DNA from: Fidelibacterota bacterium
GTDB lineage: Bacteria > Fidelibacterota > Marinisomatia > SCGC-AAA003-L08 > GCA-002704045
Length of the DNA: 9,855 nt
Direction: 5' to 3'
NCBI GenBank assembly: GCA_002704045.1
Contig: PAFF01000029.1
Span: forward strand, 1 to 9,855
Position numbers and translations under genes: made by a program. A model generated the notes under the pieces. That model was not told the origin of the DNA and ran no database searches. It saw only the letters and a program-made list of their open reading frames with translations. Positions within the stretch are counted from its first letter, which is position 1. Each line of letters opens with the position of its first letter. Below are positions 1 to 6,741 of this stretch, piece after piece.

Positions 1-506
1 CCAAGCCACATCACAAATACGACTCCTGTGACAAGTGTTATGATAGTGACAAAATAAAAATAAAACCCTGGATTAGTTACTATTGCTGGGCTATCAAAAC
101 TTGATAAAAATACAGCGACTCCGATTGATTGTAACGAGGCTATAATTACTGTACCATATCTGGTCAATTGTATTATTTTCTTCCTTCCAAGTTCACCCTC
201 TTTTTGTAAACGTTGGAAATAAGGAACAACAGCACCCAATAACTGAATGATAATAGAAGCTGAAATATAAGGCATTATACCTAAAGCAAATATAGAAGCT
301 TGCGAAAAGAAACCACCCGCAAACATATCATATAAGCCCAACAATGAATTACTAAAACCTTGCATTACTTGCGCTAAAGCAACTTTATCAATACCAGGAA
401 TTGGAATGTGTCCACCCAAACGGTATACAATCAATAATGAAAAAGTAAAAATCAGCTTGCTTCGAAGCTCGGGTATTTTAAATATATTTAAAAATTTGTC
501 AATCAT
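1..506 (-). CDS. secY: Protein translocase subunit SecY, N-terminal part (cut by window edge)
   Basis: SecY is the channel-forming subunit of the SecYEG complex in the inner membrane. Reading inward from 506 gives 168 complete codons with no stop before the window edge; a full SecY has about 430-450 residues, so roughly the first third is present. The start MIDKFLNIFKIPELRSKLIF is typical. TM1 lies near residues 17-32 and is followed by the conserved GGHIPIPG (31-38). Residues about 39-70 correspond to the plug region. TM2 carries the family stretch FALGIMPYISASIIIQLL (73-90). The cytoplasmic loop holds QKEGELGRKK (101-110), and two more hydrophobic segments follow (about 115-137 and 149-168). 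The ATG overlaps the rplO stop as ATGA, which suggests translational coupling; a GGAGG motif lies 15 nt upstream, farther than ideal. Its place after rplO is the classic spc-operon position. Identity is secure; only the rest of the gene is unseen. Confidence 0.97.
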   Translation of the reverse strand, partial: MIDKFLNIFKIPELRSKLIFTFSLLIVYRLGGHIPIPGIDKVALAQVMQGFSNSLLGLYDMFAGGFFSQASIFALGIMPYISASIIIQLLGAVVPYFQRLQKEGELGRKKIIQLTRYGTVIIASLQSIGVAVFLSSFDSPAIVTNPGFYFYFVTIITLVTGVVFVMWL

Positions 507-943
507 AAATATATAGCTTTTCCTCCAGCCTTTTCTATTTTTTTAATTGCTGATGCACTAAAAGAATCAGCATGAATTTCAACAGACTTAACAATGTCTC
601 CATTACCTAATATTTTCACTGGTAAATGAGCTTTTTTTACTAAACCATTTTCAATTAGTGTATTAACATCGATTTTTTCTAATTCAAGCTTAGCAATAGA
701 TTCAATATTTACTATTTGTACTTCTTTCTTAAATGGATAATTAGAAAAACCTCTTTTAGGAAGCCTACGCATTAATGGAGTTTGACCACCTTCATAGTGA
801 ATTTTTGATCCGCTGCCAGATCTGGACCTGTAGCCATTATTTCCTCTTCCTGCTGTTCTTCCATTACCAGAACCAGGACCTCTTCCTACTCTTTTTTTAG
901 TTCTAATAGAACCATTGGCTGGTTTTAAATTTGACAATTCCAT
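503..943 (-). CDS. rplO: Large ribosomal subunit protein L15 (uL15)
   Basis: L15 is a late-assembling 50S protein whose extended N-terminal arm threads into 23S rRNA. The predicted 146 residues match the family length. The N-terminal part is Gly/Arg/Ser-rich (RVGRGPGSGNGRTAGRG, 18-34), followed by the signature EGGQTPLMRRLPKRGF (51-66). The globular C-terminal domain contains ILGNGDI (111-117) and ends SASAIKKIEKAGGKAIYL. I chose the ATG at 941-943, whose A is the last base of the rpmD TGA stop (TGATG). A TTG one codon upstream (946) would only add a Met and is nearer the GAGGA motif, so the start is uncertain by one codon. The 3' end overlaps secY by 4 nt. Confidence 0.97.
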   Translation of the reverse strand: MELSNLKPANGSIRTKKRVGRGPGSGNGRTAGRGNNGYRSRSGSGSKIHYEGGQTPLMRRLPKRGFSNYPFKKEVQIVNIESIAKLELEKIDVNTLIENGLVKKAHLPVKILGNGDIVKSVEIHADSFSASAIKKIEKAGGKAIYL

Positions 944-1134
944 CAATTTACATCCTCTACCTTTAACATATAATCTACTGATTTAATCATACCCCTGATT
1001 GCAGGAGTGTCATTATGCAATACAAAATGATTAATTTTTTTTAAACCCAATGACTCTAAAGTTTTTCTAGCTTTAATTCTGTAACCAATTGAACTTTTGA
1101 CTTGTGTTATTTTAATTTTATTTATTTTTGACAT
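943..1134 (-). CDS. rpmD: Large ribosomal subunit protein L30 (uL30)
   Basis: L30 is a small 50S protein that is present in many but not all bacteria. The 63-residue product is about the usual length (59 in E. coli). It shows the expected lysine-rich first strand (KIKITQVKSSIGY, 6-18) and the diagnostic NDTPAIRGMI (41-50), followed by VDYMLKVED. The ATG at 1132-1134 is 3 nt past the rpsE stop, and I see no good Shine-Dalgarno sequence before it, so its translation probably depends on ribosomes finishing rpsE. Its stop shares one base with the rplO start. Keeping a separate rpmD between rpsE and rplO is the ancestral spc arrangement. Confidence 0.97.
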   Translation of the reverse strand: MSKINKIKITQVKSSIGYRIKARKTLESLGLKKINHFVLHNDTPAIRGMIKSVDYMLKVEDVN

Positions 1135-1137
1135 ATT

Positions 1138-1656
1138 TTAACCAAATAATTGTTTAACTGTTATTCCTCTTTGTCTTGCCACTGCAATAGGATCTCTAAG
1201 TGATTTCAAACCCTTTGCTACCGCATTCACAACGTTTATATTGTTTGTTGAACCTGTTAGTTTTGACAAGATATCTGTAACACCAACTTGCTCCAAAACA
1301 CTCCGGACAGCACCACCTGCGATAATTCCAGTTCCTGGAGATGCTGGTTTCAATAAAAGTTTAGTTGCTCCAAACTTTACAAAAACTTCGTGAGGTATTG
1401 TACCATTAACAATGTGCACTTTAAAAATGTTTTTTTTTGCATTTTCTTTTGCCTTATTTACAGCCGAAGGCACTTCATTAGCTTTACCAAATCCAATTCC
1501 AATACTACCTTTACCATCTCCTACAGCTACGACTGAATTAAATCTAAATCTTCTTCCTCCCGTAACGACCTTAGCTACTCTATTTATAGAGACAATATTT
1601 TCTTCTAAAAGCTCTAGTTCTGAGGGATTAATAATATTTTTTATTTTATTTTTCAT
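1138..1656 (-). CDS. rpsE: Small ribosomal subunit protein S5 (uS5)
   Basis: S5 sits on the 30S body near the decoding region and contributes to translational accuracy and to mRNA entry. The 172-residue length is normal. The N-terminal double-strand-RNA-binding-like domain contains RVAKVVTGGRRFRFNSVVAV (26-45) and GDGKGSIGIGFGKANEVP (46-63). The C-terminal domain contains KPASPGTGIIAGGAVRSVLE (103-122) and GSTNNINVVNAVAKGL (135-150). The ATG at 1654-1656 is fused to the rplR stop as TAATG. An AGGTAGGA stretch just upstream, inside rplR, may serve as the ribosome-binding site at somewhat long spacing. The loop glycines and basic residues associated with accuracy are intact, and nothing looks aberrant. 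Confidence 0.98.
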   Translation of the reverse strand: MKNKIKNIINPSELELLEENIVSINRVAKVVTGGRRFRFNSVVAVGDGKGSIGIGFGKANEVPSAVNKAKENAKKNIFKVHIVNGTIPHEVFVKFGATKLLLKPASPGTGIIAGGAVRSVLEQVGVTDILSKLTGSTNNINVVNAVAKGLKSLRDPIAVARQRGITVKQLFG

Positions 1657-2024
1657 TAAAATTTCATTCCTACCTCTCTTGCAGCGTCAGCTAAAGCCTT
1701 AATTCTTCCATGATAATTGTATCCATTTCTATCAAAAATAACATTTGAGATTTTTTTTTCAGTAGCAAGGCTACCGATTTGCTTTCCAACAATGACGCTT
1801 TTTTCTAGTTTTGTCTTTGCTTTTTTTACATCACTTGATATGCTTTTGTCAATGCTTGAAGCAGAAACAATCGTTTCAGACTTCAAATCATCAATAATTT
1901 GAGCAAAAATATTTCTATTCGATCTATAAACGACAAGTCTAGGCAAAGATCCTATTTTTAAAGAAGACTTTATCCTATTTCTTTTTTTTATCCATTTACT
2001 GTTTGTTTTTTTATTCTTTTTCAT
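1656..2024 (-). CDS. rplR: Large ribosomal subunit protein L18 (uL18)
   Basis: L18 binds 5S rRNA with L5 and helps dock it onto the central protuberance of the 50S subunit. The 122-residue product has the expected very basic N-terminal tail (about residues 1-24, rich in Lys, Arg and Asn). The core follows with LPRLVVYRSNRNIFAQIIDD (27-46). The family-defining C-terminal segment includes FDRNGYNYHGRIKALADAAR (97-116) and ends EVGMKF. The gene is fused to both neighbours by one shared base: its ATG overlaps the rplF TAA, and its TAA overlaps the rpsE ATG. A GGTGG just before the start lies in the last codons of rplF. Order between rplF and rpsE is canonical. Confidence 0.98.
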   Translation of the reverse strand: MKKNKKTNSKWIKKRNRIKSSLKIGSLPRLVVYRSNRNIFAQIIDDLKSETIVSASSIDKSISSDVKKAKTKLEKSVIVGKQIGSLATEKKISNVIFDRNGYNYHGRIKALADAAREVGMKF

Positions 2025-2572
2025 TATCCACCAACTCCAATAGCTTTACCTGCTTTTCTTCTAATAACTTCATCTGAATACTTTATTCCCTTACCCTTAT
2101 ATGGGTCAGGCTTTCTAAAAGATCTAACTTTTGCAGCAAATTGACCTACGTATTGCTTATTAATACCTGACACAACTATTGTAGTAGGATTGGTTGTTTC
2201 AACTTTTAAATCATTAGGAATTTCTACTATTATCGGATGAGAAAAACCTAAATTTAACTGCAAAAATTTACCCATTTTTTGCTCAGCAGTATAACCAACT
2301 CCATTAAGTTTTAATTCTTTTTTAAAACCCTTAGAAACGCCCAATACCATATTATTAACAAGAGCTCTAGTTAATCCGTGCAACTCTCTATCCACTTTAT
2401 TATTTTTTTCTCTTAATACAGTAACTGTATTCGAATCTAATTTGACATTTACCCTTTTATCAAAATTAAACTTTAAACTTCCTAATTTACCTGTGACTTG
2501 TATTAGTGAGTCTTTTACTTCGACATTTACTGACTCAGGTATATTTATTGGTTTTATTCCTATTCTAGACAT
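2024..2572 (-). CDS. rplF: Large ribosomal subunit protein L6 (uL6)
   Basis: L6 lies at the base of the L7/L12 stalk near the sarcin-ricin loop and affects elongation-factor function. The 182 residues begin MSRIGIKPINIPESVNVEV, the usual L6 opening, and contain the two repeated alpha/beta domains. The second domain carries KLNGVGYTAE (88-97) and the highly conserved PDPYKGKGIKYSDEVIRRKA (155-174), which contacts 23S rRNA. The ATG at 2570-2572 has a good AAGGA Shine-Dalgarno motif (2579-2583) overlapping the rpsH stop, with a 6-nt spacer, so this start is well supported. The gene is 9 nt downstream of rpsH and shares one base with rplR. Confidence 0.98.
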   Translation of the reverse strand: MSRIGIKPINIPESVNVEVKDSLIQVTGKLGSLKFNFDKRVNVKLDSNTVTVLREKNNKVDRELHGLTRALVNNMVLGVSKGFKKELKLNGVGYTAEQKMGKFLQLNLGFSHPIIVEIPNDLKVETTNPTTIVVSGINKQYVGQFAAKVRSFRKPDPYKGKGIKYSDEVIRRKAGKAIGVGG

Positions 2573-2581
2573 ATTTATTCC

Positions 2582-2980
2582 TTACCAAATGTGACAGAGT
2601 ACTTCTCCACCAACCTTCAAGGTTCTAGCCTTTTTATCGGACAGAACTCCTTTTGAAGTTGTAATAATGGCTGTCCCCATTCCGTTCATTACTCTTGGTA
2701 TTTGATCTGAATCTACATAAACCCTGCAACCTGGAGTACTAACCCTTTTTAAACCAGTTATTGTTGGATTACCGTCATGATCATAATTCAAAAATAATCT
2801 TAATAAACCTTGAATACCATCATCAATAAAAATATAGTCTCTAATAAAACTATCTTCTTTAAGAACATATGATATTCTGGATTTTAATTTTGATGCTGGT
2901 ATATCAACCCATTTCTTACCAACACTCTGAGCATTCCTTATCCTAGTTAAAAAATCTGCTATCGGATCATTCATTGTCAT
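2582..2980 (-). CDS. rpsH: Small ribosomal subunit protein S8 (uS8)
   Basis: S8 is a primary 16S rRNA-binding protein that organises the central domain; in E. coli it also represses spc-operon translation. The product has 132 residues, as usual. The opening MTMNDPIADFLTRIRNAQ matches the family closely. The conserved middle stretch GLKRVSTPGCRVYVD spans 76-90, and the RNA-binding C-terminal part ITTSKGVLSDKKAR (106-119) ends GGEVLCHIW. The ATG at 2978-2980 follows GAGGT (2987-2991) by 6 nt; a second in-frame ATG two codons downstream is less well placed. I searched the rplX/rplE junction for an S8-type repressor hairpin and could not identify one by eye. Confidence 0.98.
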   Translation of the reverse strand: MTMNDPIADFLTRIRNAQSVGKKWVDIPASKLKSRISYVLKEDSFIRDYIFIDDGIQGLLRLFLNYDHDGNPTITGLKRVSTPGCRVYVDSDQIPRVMNGMGTAIITTSKGVLSDKKARTLKVGGEVLCHIW

Positions 2981-2990
2981 AATATTACCT

Positions 2991-3296
2991 CTACCAACTT
3001 GCCTTAGTTATGCCAGGGACTTCGCCCTTGAGTGCCATTTCTCTAAAAGATAATCTCGATAAACCAAATTTTCTGTAAACTGATCTTGGTCTACCAGTTA
3101 AATTACATCTATTTCTTACTCTGTTAGGGTGAGAATTTCTTGGCAAAGAATCTAATTTAATTCTACAAGATTGCTTTTCTTCGAAGGATGTACTTGGATC
3201 TTTTATTTTTTTCAAAAGTTCATTCCTTTTTGCCGCATATTTAATAACTAATTTTTTTCTATGGATGTTATGCATTATTTTTGCTTTTCTTGCCAT
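2991..3296 (-). CDS. rpsN: Small ribosomal subunit protein S14 (uS14), zinc-free long form
   Basis: S14 is a 30S head protein at the interface with S3 and S10. With 101 residues it is the long C-minus form: there is no pair of CxxC zinc motifs, and only Cys44 and Cys64 are present. The conserved region starts at LPRNSHPNR (51-59) and continues through RNRCNLTGRPRSVYRKFGLS (61-80) to the invariant ending GEVPGITKASW (91-101). The ATG at 3294-3296 lies 21 nt after the rplE stop, one of the widest gaps in the cluster; an AAGGA motif lies about 11 nt upstream. A zinc-independent S14 is common in several phyla. Confidence 0.98.
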   Translation of the reverse strand: MARKAKIMHNIHRKKLVIKYAAKRNELLKKIKDPSTSFEEKQSCRIKLDSLPRNSHPNRVRNRCNLTGRPRSVYRKFGLSRLSFREMALKGEVPGITKASW

Positions 3297-3317
3297 TACT
3301 AATCTAATCCTTATCTG

Positions 3318-3890
3318 TTAATTCTTTTTTTTTTTAATTGGTACACCCAATGATAATAATAATTCGTAAGCTTCGTGATCAGTTTGTCCTGAAGTTACCA
3401 TAGTTATATTCATACCTCGAATTTTATCTATCTTATCATAATTAATTTCTGGGAAAACAACTTGTTCTGTAATACCAAAATTATAATTACCCATTCCATC
3501 AAACCCTCTATTAGGTAAACCGTTAAAATCTCTAATCCTTGGCGTAGCAACCGATATAAATCTATCTAAGAATTCGAACATTTGCGAACGTCTCAATGTA
3601 ACAAAAACACCAACTGGATCTCCTTTTCTTGTTTTAAAATTTGATATTGGTTTTTTTGACTGCGCAATAACTGGCTTTTGACCTGATATTAGAGATAGTT
3701 CAGATACAGTGTTTTTCAATGCATTAGCATTGTCTCTAGCATCACCAATTCCAATATTAATTACCACTTTTTCTAATTTAGGTATTCTATTTACGTTTTC
3801 AATATTCAATTTTTTCATTAATTCTGGAATTGATTTTTCCTTATAATGCGTGAACAATCTCGGTATATATTTTATATTTTTCTTAGACAT
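3318..3890 (-). CDS. rplE: Large ribosomal subunit protein L5 (uL5)
   Basis: L5 binds 5S rRNA and contacts the P-site tRNA and the S13 bridge in the central protuberance. From the ATG at 3888-3890 the product has 190 residues, slightly longer than E. coli L5 (179) because of extra N-terminal residues and a lysine tail. Conserved blocks are ISGQKPVIAQSKKPISNF (68-85), GDPVGVFVTLR (90-100), PRIRDFNGLP (117-126) and GNYNFGITEQVVFPEI (134-149). A TTG four codons upstream (3902) is also in frame but has its GGAG only 3 nt away and would overlap rplX, so I prefer the ATG. The start is 1 nt after the rplX stop. The last codons contain an unbroken run of 11 adenines (coding strand) encoding KKKKN. 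Confidence 0.97.
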   Translation of the reverse strand: MSKKNIKYIPRLFTHYKEKSIPELMKKLNIENVNRIPKLEKVVINIGIGDARDNANALKNTVSELSLISGQKPVIAQSKKPISNFKTRKGDPVGVFVTLRRSQMFEFLDRFISVATPRIRDFNGLPNRGFDGMGNYNFGITEQVVFPEINYDKIDKIRGMNITMVTSGQTDHEAYELLLSLGVPIKKKKN

Positions 3891-3891
3891 A

Positions 3892-4197
3892 TTAACTAAC
3901 AACTTCTCCAGTCTTTTTTAAAAACCTAACTTTTTTACCATCATCTAAATATTTGTATCCAACTTTAGAAGTAGAATTTCCAGCCAACAACTGAACATTA
4001 GAAGCATGAATTGGAAGTTCTATTTCATTGATTCCACCCTGCGGATTTTCCTGGGTGGGCCTAATGTGTTTTTTTGCTAAATTTACACCTTCTACAATTA
4101 TTTTATTACTTTTAGGCATAGCTTTAATTACTCTAGATGTTTTACCTTTATACTTTCCAGTAATAACCTTAACTGTATCTCCTTTTTTAATCTTCAT
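3892..4197 (-). CDS. rplX: Large ribosomal subunit protein L24 (uL24)
   Basis: L24 initiates 50S assembly by binding the 5' region of 23S rRNA and sits beside the polypeptide exit tunnel. The 101-residue product has the usual length. A KOW motif fills the N-terminus (IKKGDTVKVITGKYKGKTSR, 3-22), followed by VEGVNLAKKHIRP (35-47) and NPQGGINEIELPIHASNV (51-68), all diagnostic. The ATG at 4195-4197 overlaps the rplN stop as ATGA, and a strong GGAGG lies 4 nt upstream inside the last rplN codons, so both reinitiation and direct initiation are possible. The gene is followed after one base by rplE, as in the standard spc order L14-L24-L5. Confidence 0.98.
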   Translation of the reverse strand: MKIKKGDTVKVITGKYKGKTSRVIKAMPKSNKIIVEGVNLAKKHIRPTQENPQGGINEIELPIHASNVQLLAGNSTSKVGYKYLDDGKKVRFLKKTGEVVS

Positions 4198-4562
4198 ATT
4201 ACCTCCGGTGCAAGGGATAGAATTTTCATATATTTTTTTTCTCTTAATTCTCTAGCAACTGGACCAAAAACACGTGTACCCTTAGGCTCCTTGTTACCAT
4301 CTAATAATACAGCTGCATTTTCATCAAATCTTATATAGGAACCATCTTTTCTTCGCAATTCTTTTTTAGTCCTAACAATAACAGCTGTTGATACATCTCC
4401 TTTTTTGACTACACCACCAGGAATTGCTTTTTTAACAGAGACTATTATTAAATCTCCTAGTCTCGCATATTTTCTACCAGAGCCTCCTAATACTTTAATG
4501 CAAAGAACTGATTTAGCACCAGTATTGTCAGCGACCCTTAATCTTGTTTCTTGTTGAATCAT
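4194..4562 (-). CDS. rplN: Large ribosomal subunit protein L14 (uL14)
   Basis: L14 forms part of the 30S-50S interface (with L19) and is the docking site of the silencing factor RsfS. The 122 residues match the bacterial family exactly. The start MIQQETRLRVADNTGAKSVL is nearly invariant among bacteria. Further blocks are VLGGSGRKYARLGDLIIVSV (24-43), IPGGVVKKGDV (47-57), VIVRTKKELRRKDGSYIRFD (61-80), ENAAVLL (81-87) and GTRVFGPVARELR (95-107). The segment RRKDGSYIRFDENAAV resembles, from memory, FCB-type L14 more than the proteobacterial form. The ATG is 6 nt after the rpsQ stop, with AAGG about 10 nt upstream. In E. coli this gene opens the spc operon, but here no promoter-sized gap separates it from rpsQ. 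Confidence 0.98.
   Translation of the reverse strand: MIQQETRLRVADNTGAKSVLCIKVLGGSGRKYARLGDLIIVSVKKAIPGGVVKKGDVSTAVIVRTKKELRRKDGSYIRFDENAAVLLDGNKEPKGTRVFGPVARELREKKYMKILSLAPEVI
4202..4206 (-). promoter_or_regulatory. Strong ribosome-binding site of rplX (GGAGG)
   Basis: GGAGG is embedded in the last codons of rplN, 4 nt before the rplX ATG, which itself overlaps the rplN stop as ATGA. Direct initiation and reinitiation are both possible here. Confidence 0.8.
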
Positions 4563-4568
4563 GACATT

Positions 4569-4832
4569 CTAACCTTTTTTAGCCTGAGATATAATTGATA
4601 GTACTCTCCATCTTTTCAACCTACTAGTTGGCTTGCCCTCAACGATACTAACTACATCGCCGGAAGAACAAGAATTATTAGGATCATGAGCATAATACTT
4701 TTTTGTTTTAGTAACATATTTTTTATACAATGGATGAGCAAATCTTCTGGATACTTCAACAACTGCTGTTTTTTCCATTTTTGAGATTAATACTTTACCA
4801 GTTAATTTTTTTCTACTTTCAATACTAGTCAT
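4569..4832 (-). CDS. rpsQ: Small ribosomal subunit protein S17 (uS17)
   Basis: S17 is a primary 16S rRNA-binding OB-fold protein of the 30S body. The 87 residues are of normal length. Recognisable blocks are LTGKVLISKMEKTAVVEVSR (10-29), RFAHPLYKKYVTKTKKYYAH (30-49), the GDVVSIVEGKPTSRLKRWRV segment (58-77) and a short lysine-rich tail. The ATG at 4830-4832 lies inside the end of rpmC, an 8-nt overlap and the largest in the cluster. It is supported by AAGGA (4841-4845) 8 nt upstream, located within the rpmC codons for Lys-Glu. The usual order rpmC-rpsQ-rplN is kept. No anomaly is apparent. Confidence 0.97.
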   Translation of the reverse strand: MTSIESRKKLTGKVLISKMEKTAVVEVSRRFAHPLYKKYVTKTKKYYAHDPNNSCSSGDVVSIVEGKPTSRLKRWRVLSIISQAKKG

Positions 4833-5043
4833 TTTTCGCTTCCTTGCCTCTTATGCCCATACTAAATTCATTTAAAACAGTTTTAATCTGAGCAATTTCT
4901 TTTCTAACATTTCCTATCTCTTGAGGATGCTCTAATTGACCTAAACTCTTTTGAAATCTTAGGTTCAAAAGACTATCTTGGTTATCTTTTAACTTTATAC
5001 CTAATTCTTTCACAGACATTTCATTTAATTCTTTTTTTGTCAT
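4825..5043 (-). CDS. rpmC: Large ribosomal subunit protein L29 (uL29)
   Basis: L29 lies at the tunnel exit next to L23 and forms part of the docking platform for trigger factor and SRP. The product has 72 residues, somewhat longer than E. coli L29 (63) owing to a short polar C-terminal tail (about 61-72). The two-helix hairpin is clear: KKELNEMSVKELGIKLKD (3-20) and then LLNLRFQKSLGQLEHPQEIG (25-44) leading into VRKEIAQIKTVLNE (46-59). The ATG at 5041-5043 is 8 nt after the rplP stop, with only a modest TAGG motif before it. The last 8 nt also encode the start of rpsQ, so part of the tail may reflect that overlap. Confidence 0.97.
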   Translation of the reverse strand: MTKKELNEMSVKELGIKLKDNQDSLLNLRFQKSLGQLEHPQEIGNVRKEIAQIKTVLNEFSMGIRGKEAKND

Positions 5044-5051
5044 ATATAAAC

Positions 5052-5465
5052 CTACAATTCTCTTCTAGAAACCATTTTTGTCTTAAGAGCTAGTTTGTGA
5101 GAGCAAAGCCTAAATGCTTCTTGAGCAATCTCTTCTGGGACTCCATCTACCTCATACAAAATTCTTCCAGGCTTTACTACTGCAACCCAATATTCTGGAG
5201 AACCTTTACCCTTGCCCATTCTAGTTTCTGCTGGTTTTTTAGTAATCGACTTATGAGGAAAAACCCTAATCCACATCTTTCCAATTTTTTTAATTTGACG
5301 AGCTATGGAAATCCTACCAGCTTCAATTTGTCGACTCGTAATCCAACCTGGTTCAAGTGTTTTTAGACCATATGTTCCAAATGCAACATAATCGCCACCT
5401 TTAGCCATCCCCTTCATTCGTCCCTTTTGGGGTTTTCTGTATTTTATTTTTTTTGGAGCTAACAT
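5052..5465 (-). CDS. rplP: Large ribosomal subunit protein L16 (uL16)
   Basis: L16 completes the A-site and peptidyl-transferase region of the 50S subunit late in assembly. The 137-residue product begins MLAPKKIKYRKPQKGRMKGM and contains GGDYVAFGTYGLKTLEPGWI (23-42), the segment SRQIEAGRISIARQIKKIGK (44-63), WIRVFPHKSITKKPAE (65-80), TRMGKGKGSPEYWVAVVKPG (81-100) and ILYEVDGVPEE (102-112). Arg82 aligns with the arginine that is hydroxylated in some proteobacterial L16; whether that happens here cannot be seen. The ATG at 5463-5465 lies 9 nt after the rpsC stop, with AAAGGA about 12 nt upstream overlapping that stop. Placement between rpsC and rpmC is canonical. Confidence 0.98.
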   Translation of the reverse strand: MLAPKKIKYRKPQKGRMKGMAKGGDYVAFGTYGLKTLEPGWITSRQIEAGRISIARQIKKIGKMWIRVFPHKSITKKPAETRMGKGKGSPEYWVAVVKPGRILYEVDGVPEEIAQEAFRLCSHKLALKTKMVSRREL

Positions 5466-5474
5466 AAAATATTA

Positions 5475-6113
5475 CTATCCTTTAACTTTACTTCTAATTT
5501 CACCATGATATATCCATACTTTAATACCTATTATACCAAAAGTTGTTATAGCGGATACCGTAGCATAATCGATATCAGCTCTCAATGTGTGCAATGGAAC
5601 TCGACCATCTCTGAAAGTTTGTTCTCTTGCAATTTCTGCACCACCAATACGACCAGCAATGCGAACCCTAATTCCTTCTGCACCCATACTCATAGTAGAC
5701 TGTATGGACTTTTTAACAGCCCTTGTGTACGATACTTTTTTAACTAATTGTTGAGCTATATTTTGGCCAACCAATTCCGCATTCAATGCAGGCCTCTTAA
5801 TTTCAGAAATATTTAACTGAATATCATTGTCAATAATTTTTCTTAACTCTTTTTTTAACTTTTCAACCTCTTCTCCACCTTTTCCAATTATTATTCCTGG
5901 CCTTGCAGTATGTATAGTAACTACTATTTTTCTAGACGTTCTACTTATTTCCACCTTTGAAACACTGGCGCCTTGCAATCTATTAGAAAGGTAATTTCTG
6001 ATAATAATATCTTCATTCAACTTATCAGCAAAATTTTTCTCGTCAAACCATACTGAGTCCCAGTTTTTTCTTATATTTAAACGTAATCCAATTGGATTTG
6101 TCTTTTGACCCAA
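5475..6113 (-). CDS. rpsC: Small ribosomal subunit protein S3 (uS3), TTG start
   Basis: S3 lies in the 30S head at the mRNA entry tunnel and takes part in helicase activity and initiation. The 212 residues form the N-terminal domain, a KH type II domain with its GKGG loop at 77-80 (preceded by RPGIII), and the C-terminal domain with AEGIRVRIAGRIGGAEIARE (145-164) and GRVPLHTLRADIDY (170-183). The start is TTG (6111-6113): it gives the nearly universal opening GQKTNPIGLRL immediately after the initiator, and an AAGGAG Shine-Dalgarno lies 5 nt upstream, so the non-ATG start is well supported. There is no long C-terminal extension, unlike many Bacteroidetes S3 proteins. Confidence 0.98.
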   Translation of the reverse strand: MGQKTNPIGLRLNIRKNWDSVWFDEKNFADKLNEDIIIRNYLSNRLQGASVSKVEISRTSRKIVVTIHTARPGIIIGKGGEEVEKLKKELRKIIDNDIQLNISEIKRPALNAELVGQNIAQQLVKKVSYTRAVKKSIQSTMSMGAEGIRVRIAGRIGGAEIAREQTFRDGRVPLHTLRADIDYATVSAITTFGIIGIKVWIYHGEIRSKVKG

Positions 6114-6118
6114 AATAT

Positions 6119-6124
6119 CTCCTT
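6119..6124 (-). promoter_or_regulatory. Strong ribosome-binding site of rpsC (AAGGAG)
   Basis: AAGGAG overlaps the rplV TAA stop and lies 5 nt before the TTG start of rpsC. It is among the best Shine-Dalgarno matches in the window and may compensate for the weak start codon. Confidence 0.85.
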
Positions 6125-6464
6125 AATTCTGTTTGTATGAAACAACAACAGTTAAATGACTAGTTCTCTTTAATCTTGGAACAGCCCTACCATACGCTGC
6201 AGGCTTCCATCGCTTAAAAACTGGACCGCCATCAACAGTTATCGACTTAATGAACAAATTATCTACATTAGCAGATTCACTGTTTGATAAACAATTTGAA
6301 ACAGCAGAATTTATTGTCTTAAGTATAAAGGTTGCAGCCTTTTTATTTATAAATGACAGCGTTTTTGTTGCCTGGGCAACATTTTTACCCCTAACTGTAT
6401 CGACAACCTGTCTGATTTTTCTAGGCGATTGCCTTATATGCTTAGATTTAGCTAAAAATTCCAT
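6123..6464 (-). CDS. rplV: Large ribosomal subunit protein L22 (uL22)
   Basis: L22 spans the 50S subunit; its beta-hairpin lines the exit tunnel at the constriction, where macrolides bind nearby and some arrest peptides are sensed. The product has 113 residues. It opens with KSKHIRQSPRKIRQVVDTVR (6-25), has the helical core around KKAATFILKTINSAVSNCLS (41-60), and ends with the diagnostic hairpin GPVFKRWKPAAYGRAVPRLK (80-99) and RTSHLTVVV (100-108). The hairpin has no insertion or deletion that I can see. The ATG at 6462-6464 is 3 nt after the rpsS stop; the nearest AGGA is about 11 nt upstream, so initiation is probably coupled to rpsS. Confidence 0.98.
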   Translation of the reverse strand: MEFLAKSKHIRQSPRKIRQVVDTVRGKNVAQATKTLSFINKKAATFILKTINSAVSNCLSNSESANVDNLFIKSITVDGGPVFKRWKPAAYGRAVPRLKRTSHLTVVVSYKQN

Positions 6465-6467
6465 AAT

Positions 6468-6737
6468 CTATTTTTTCCTATCTCCAGAATGTTGTCGAAA
6501 AATTCTTGTTGGTGAAAATTCACCGAGTTTATGTCCAACCATATTTTCAGAAACGTATACGGGAATGAACTTATTACCATTATGAACCGCAAAAGTATAT
6601 CCCACAAAACCTGGTGAAATTGTTGATCTCCTTGCCCAAGTTTTGATAACTTGCTTCTTACCAGATTGAGCCATAGCTTCTATTTTTTTCATAAGTTTGG
6701 GGTCAACAAATGGCCCCTTTTTTATTGATCTTGCCAT
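6468..6737 (-). CDS. rpsS: Small ribosomal subunit protein S19 (uS19)
   Basis: S19 is a 30S head protein that pairs with S13 and contacts tRNA and the inter-subunit bridges. The 89 residues are nearly canonical: MARSIKKGPFVDPKLMKKIE at the start, then IKTWARRSTISPGFVGYTFA (31-50), VHNGNKFIPVYVSENMVGHK (51-70) and LGEFSPTRIFRQHSGDRKK (71-89). The ATG at 6735-6737 is 4 nt past the rplB stop, and I see no clear Shine-Dalgarno, only the purine-rich AGAAGA of the rplB tail; reinitiation after rplB is the likely mode. Position between rplB and rplV is standard. Confidence 0.98.
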   Translation of the reverse strand: MARSIKKGPFVDPKLMKKIEAMAQSGKKQVIKTWARRSTISPGFVGYTFAVHNGNKFIPVYVSENMVGHKLGEFSPTRIFRQHSGDRKK

Positions 6738-6741
6738 AAAA

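Noticed and set aside
2991..3296. Zinc-free S14 as a sign of an unusual paralogue
   Set aside because: The long C-minus form in its canonical spc position is common in several bacterial phyla, so it is not noteworthy in itself.
3297..3335. T-rich stretch after rpsN/rplE, considered as a terminator
   Set aside because: Transcription runs on the minus strand, where this is a poly-A run, and there is no stable GC-rich inverted repeat before any U-tract. It encodes the lysine tail of L5.
3880..3910. Possible S8 autoregulatory hairpin at the rplX/rplE junction
   Set aside because: E. coli has an S8 target at the start of rplE, but I could not find a convincing helix or the conserved S8-binding bulge here. 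A covariance-model search would be needed to claim it.
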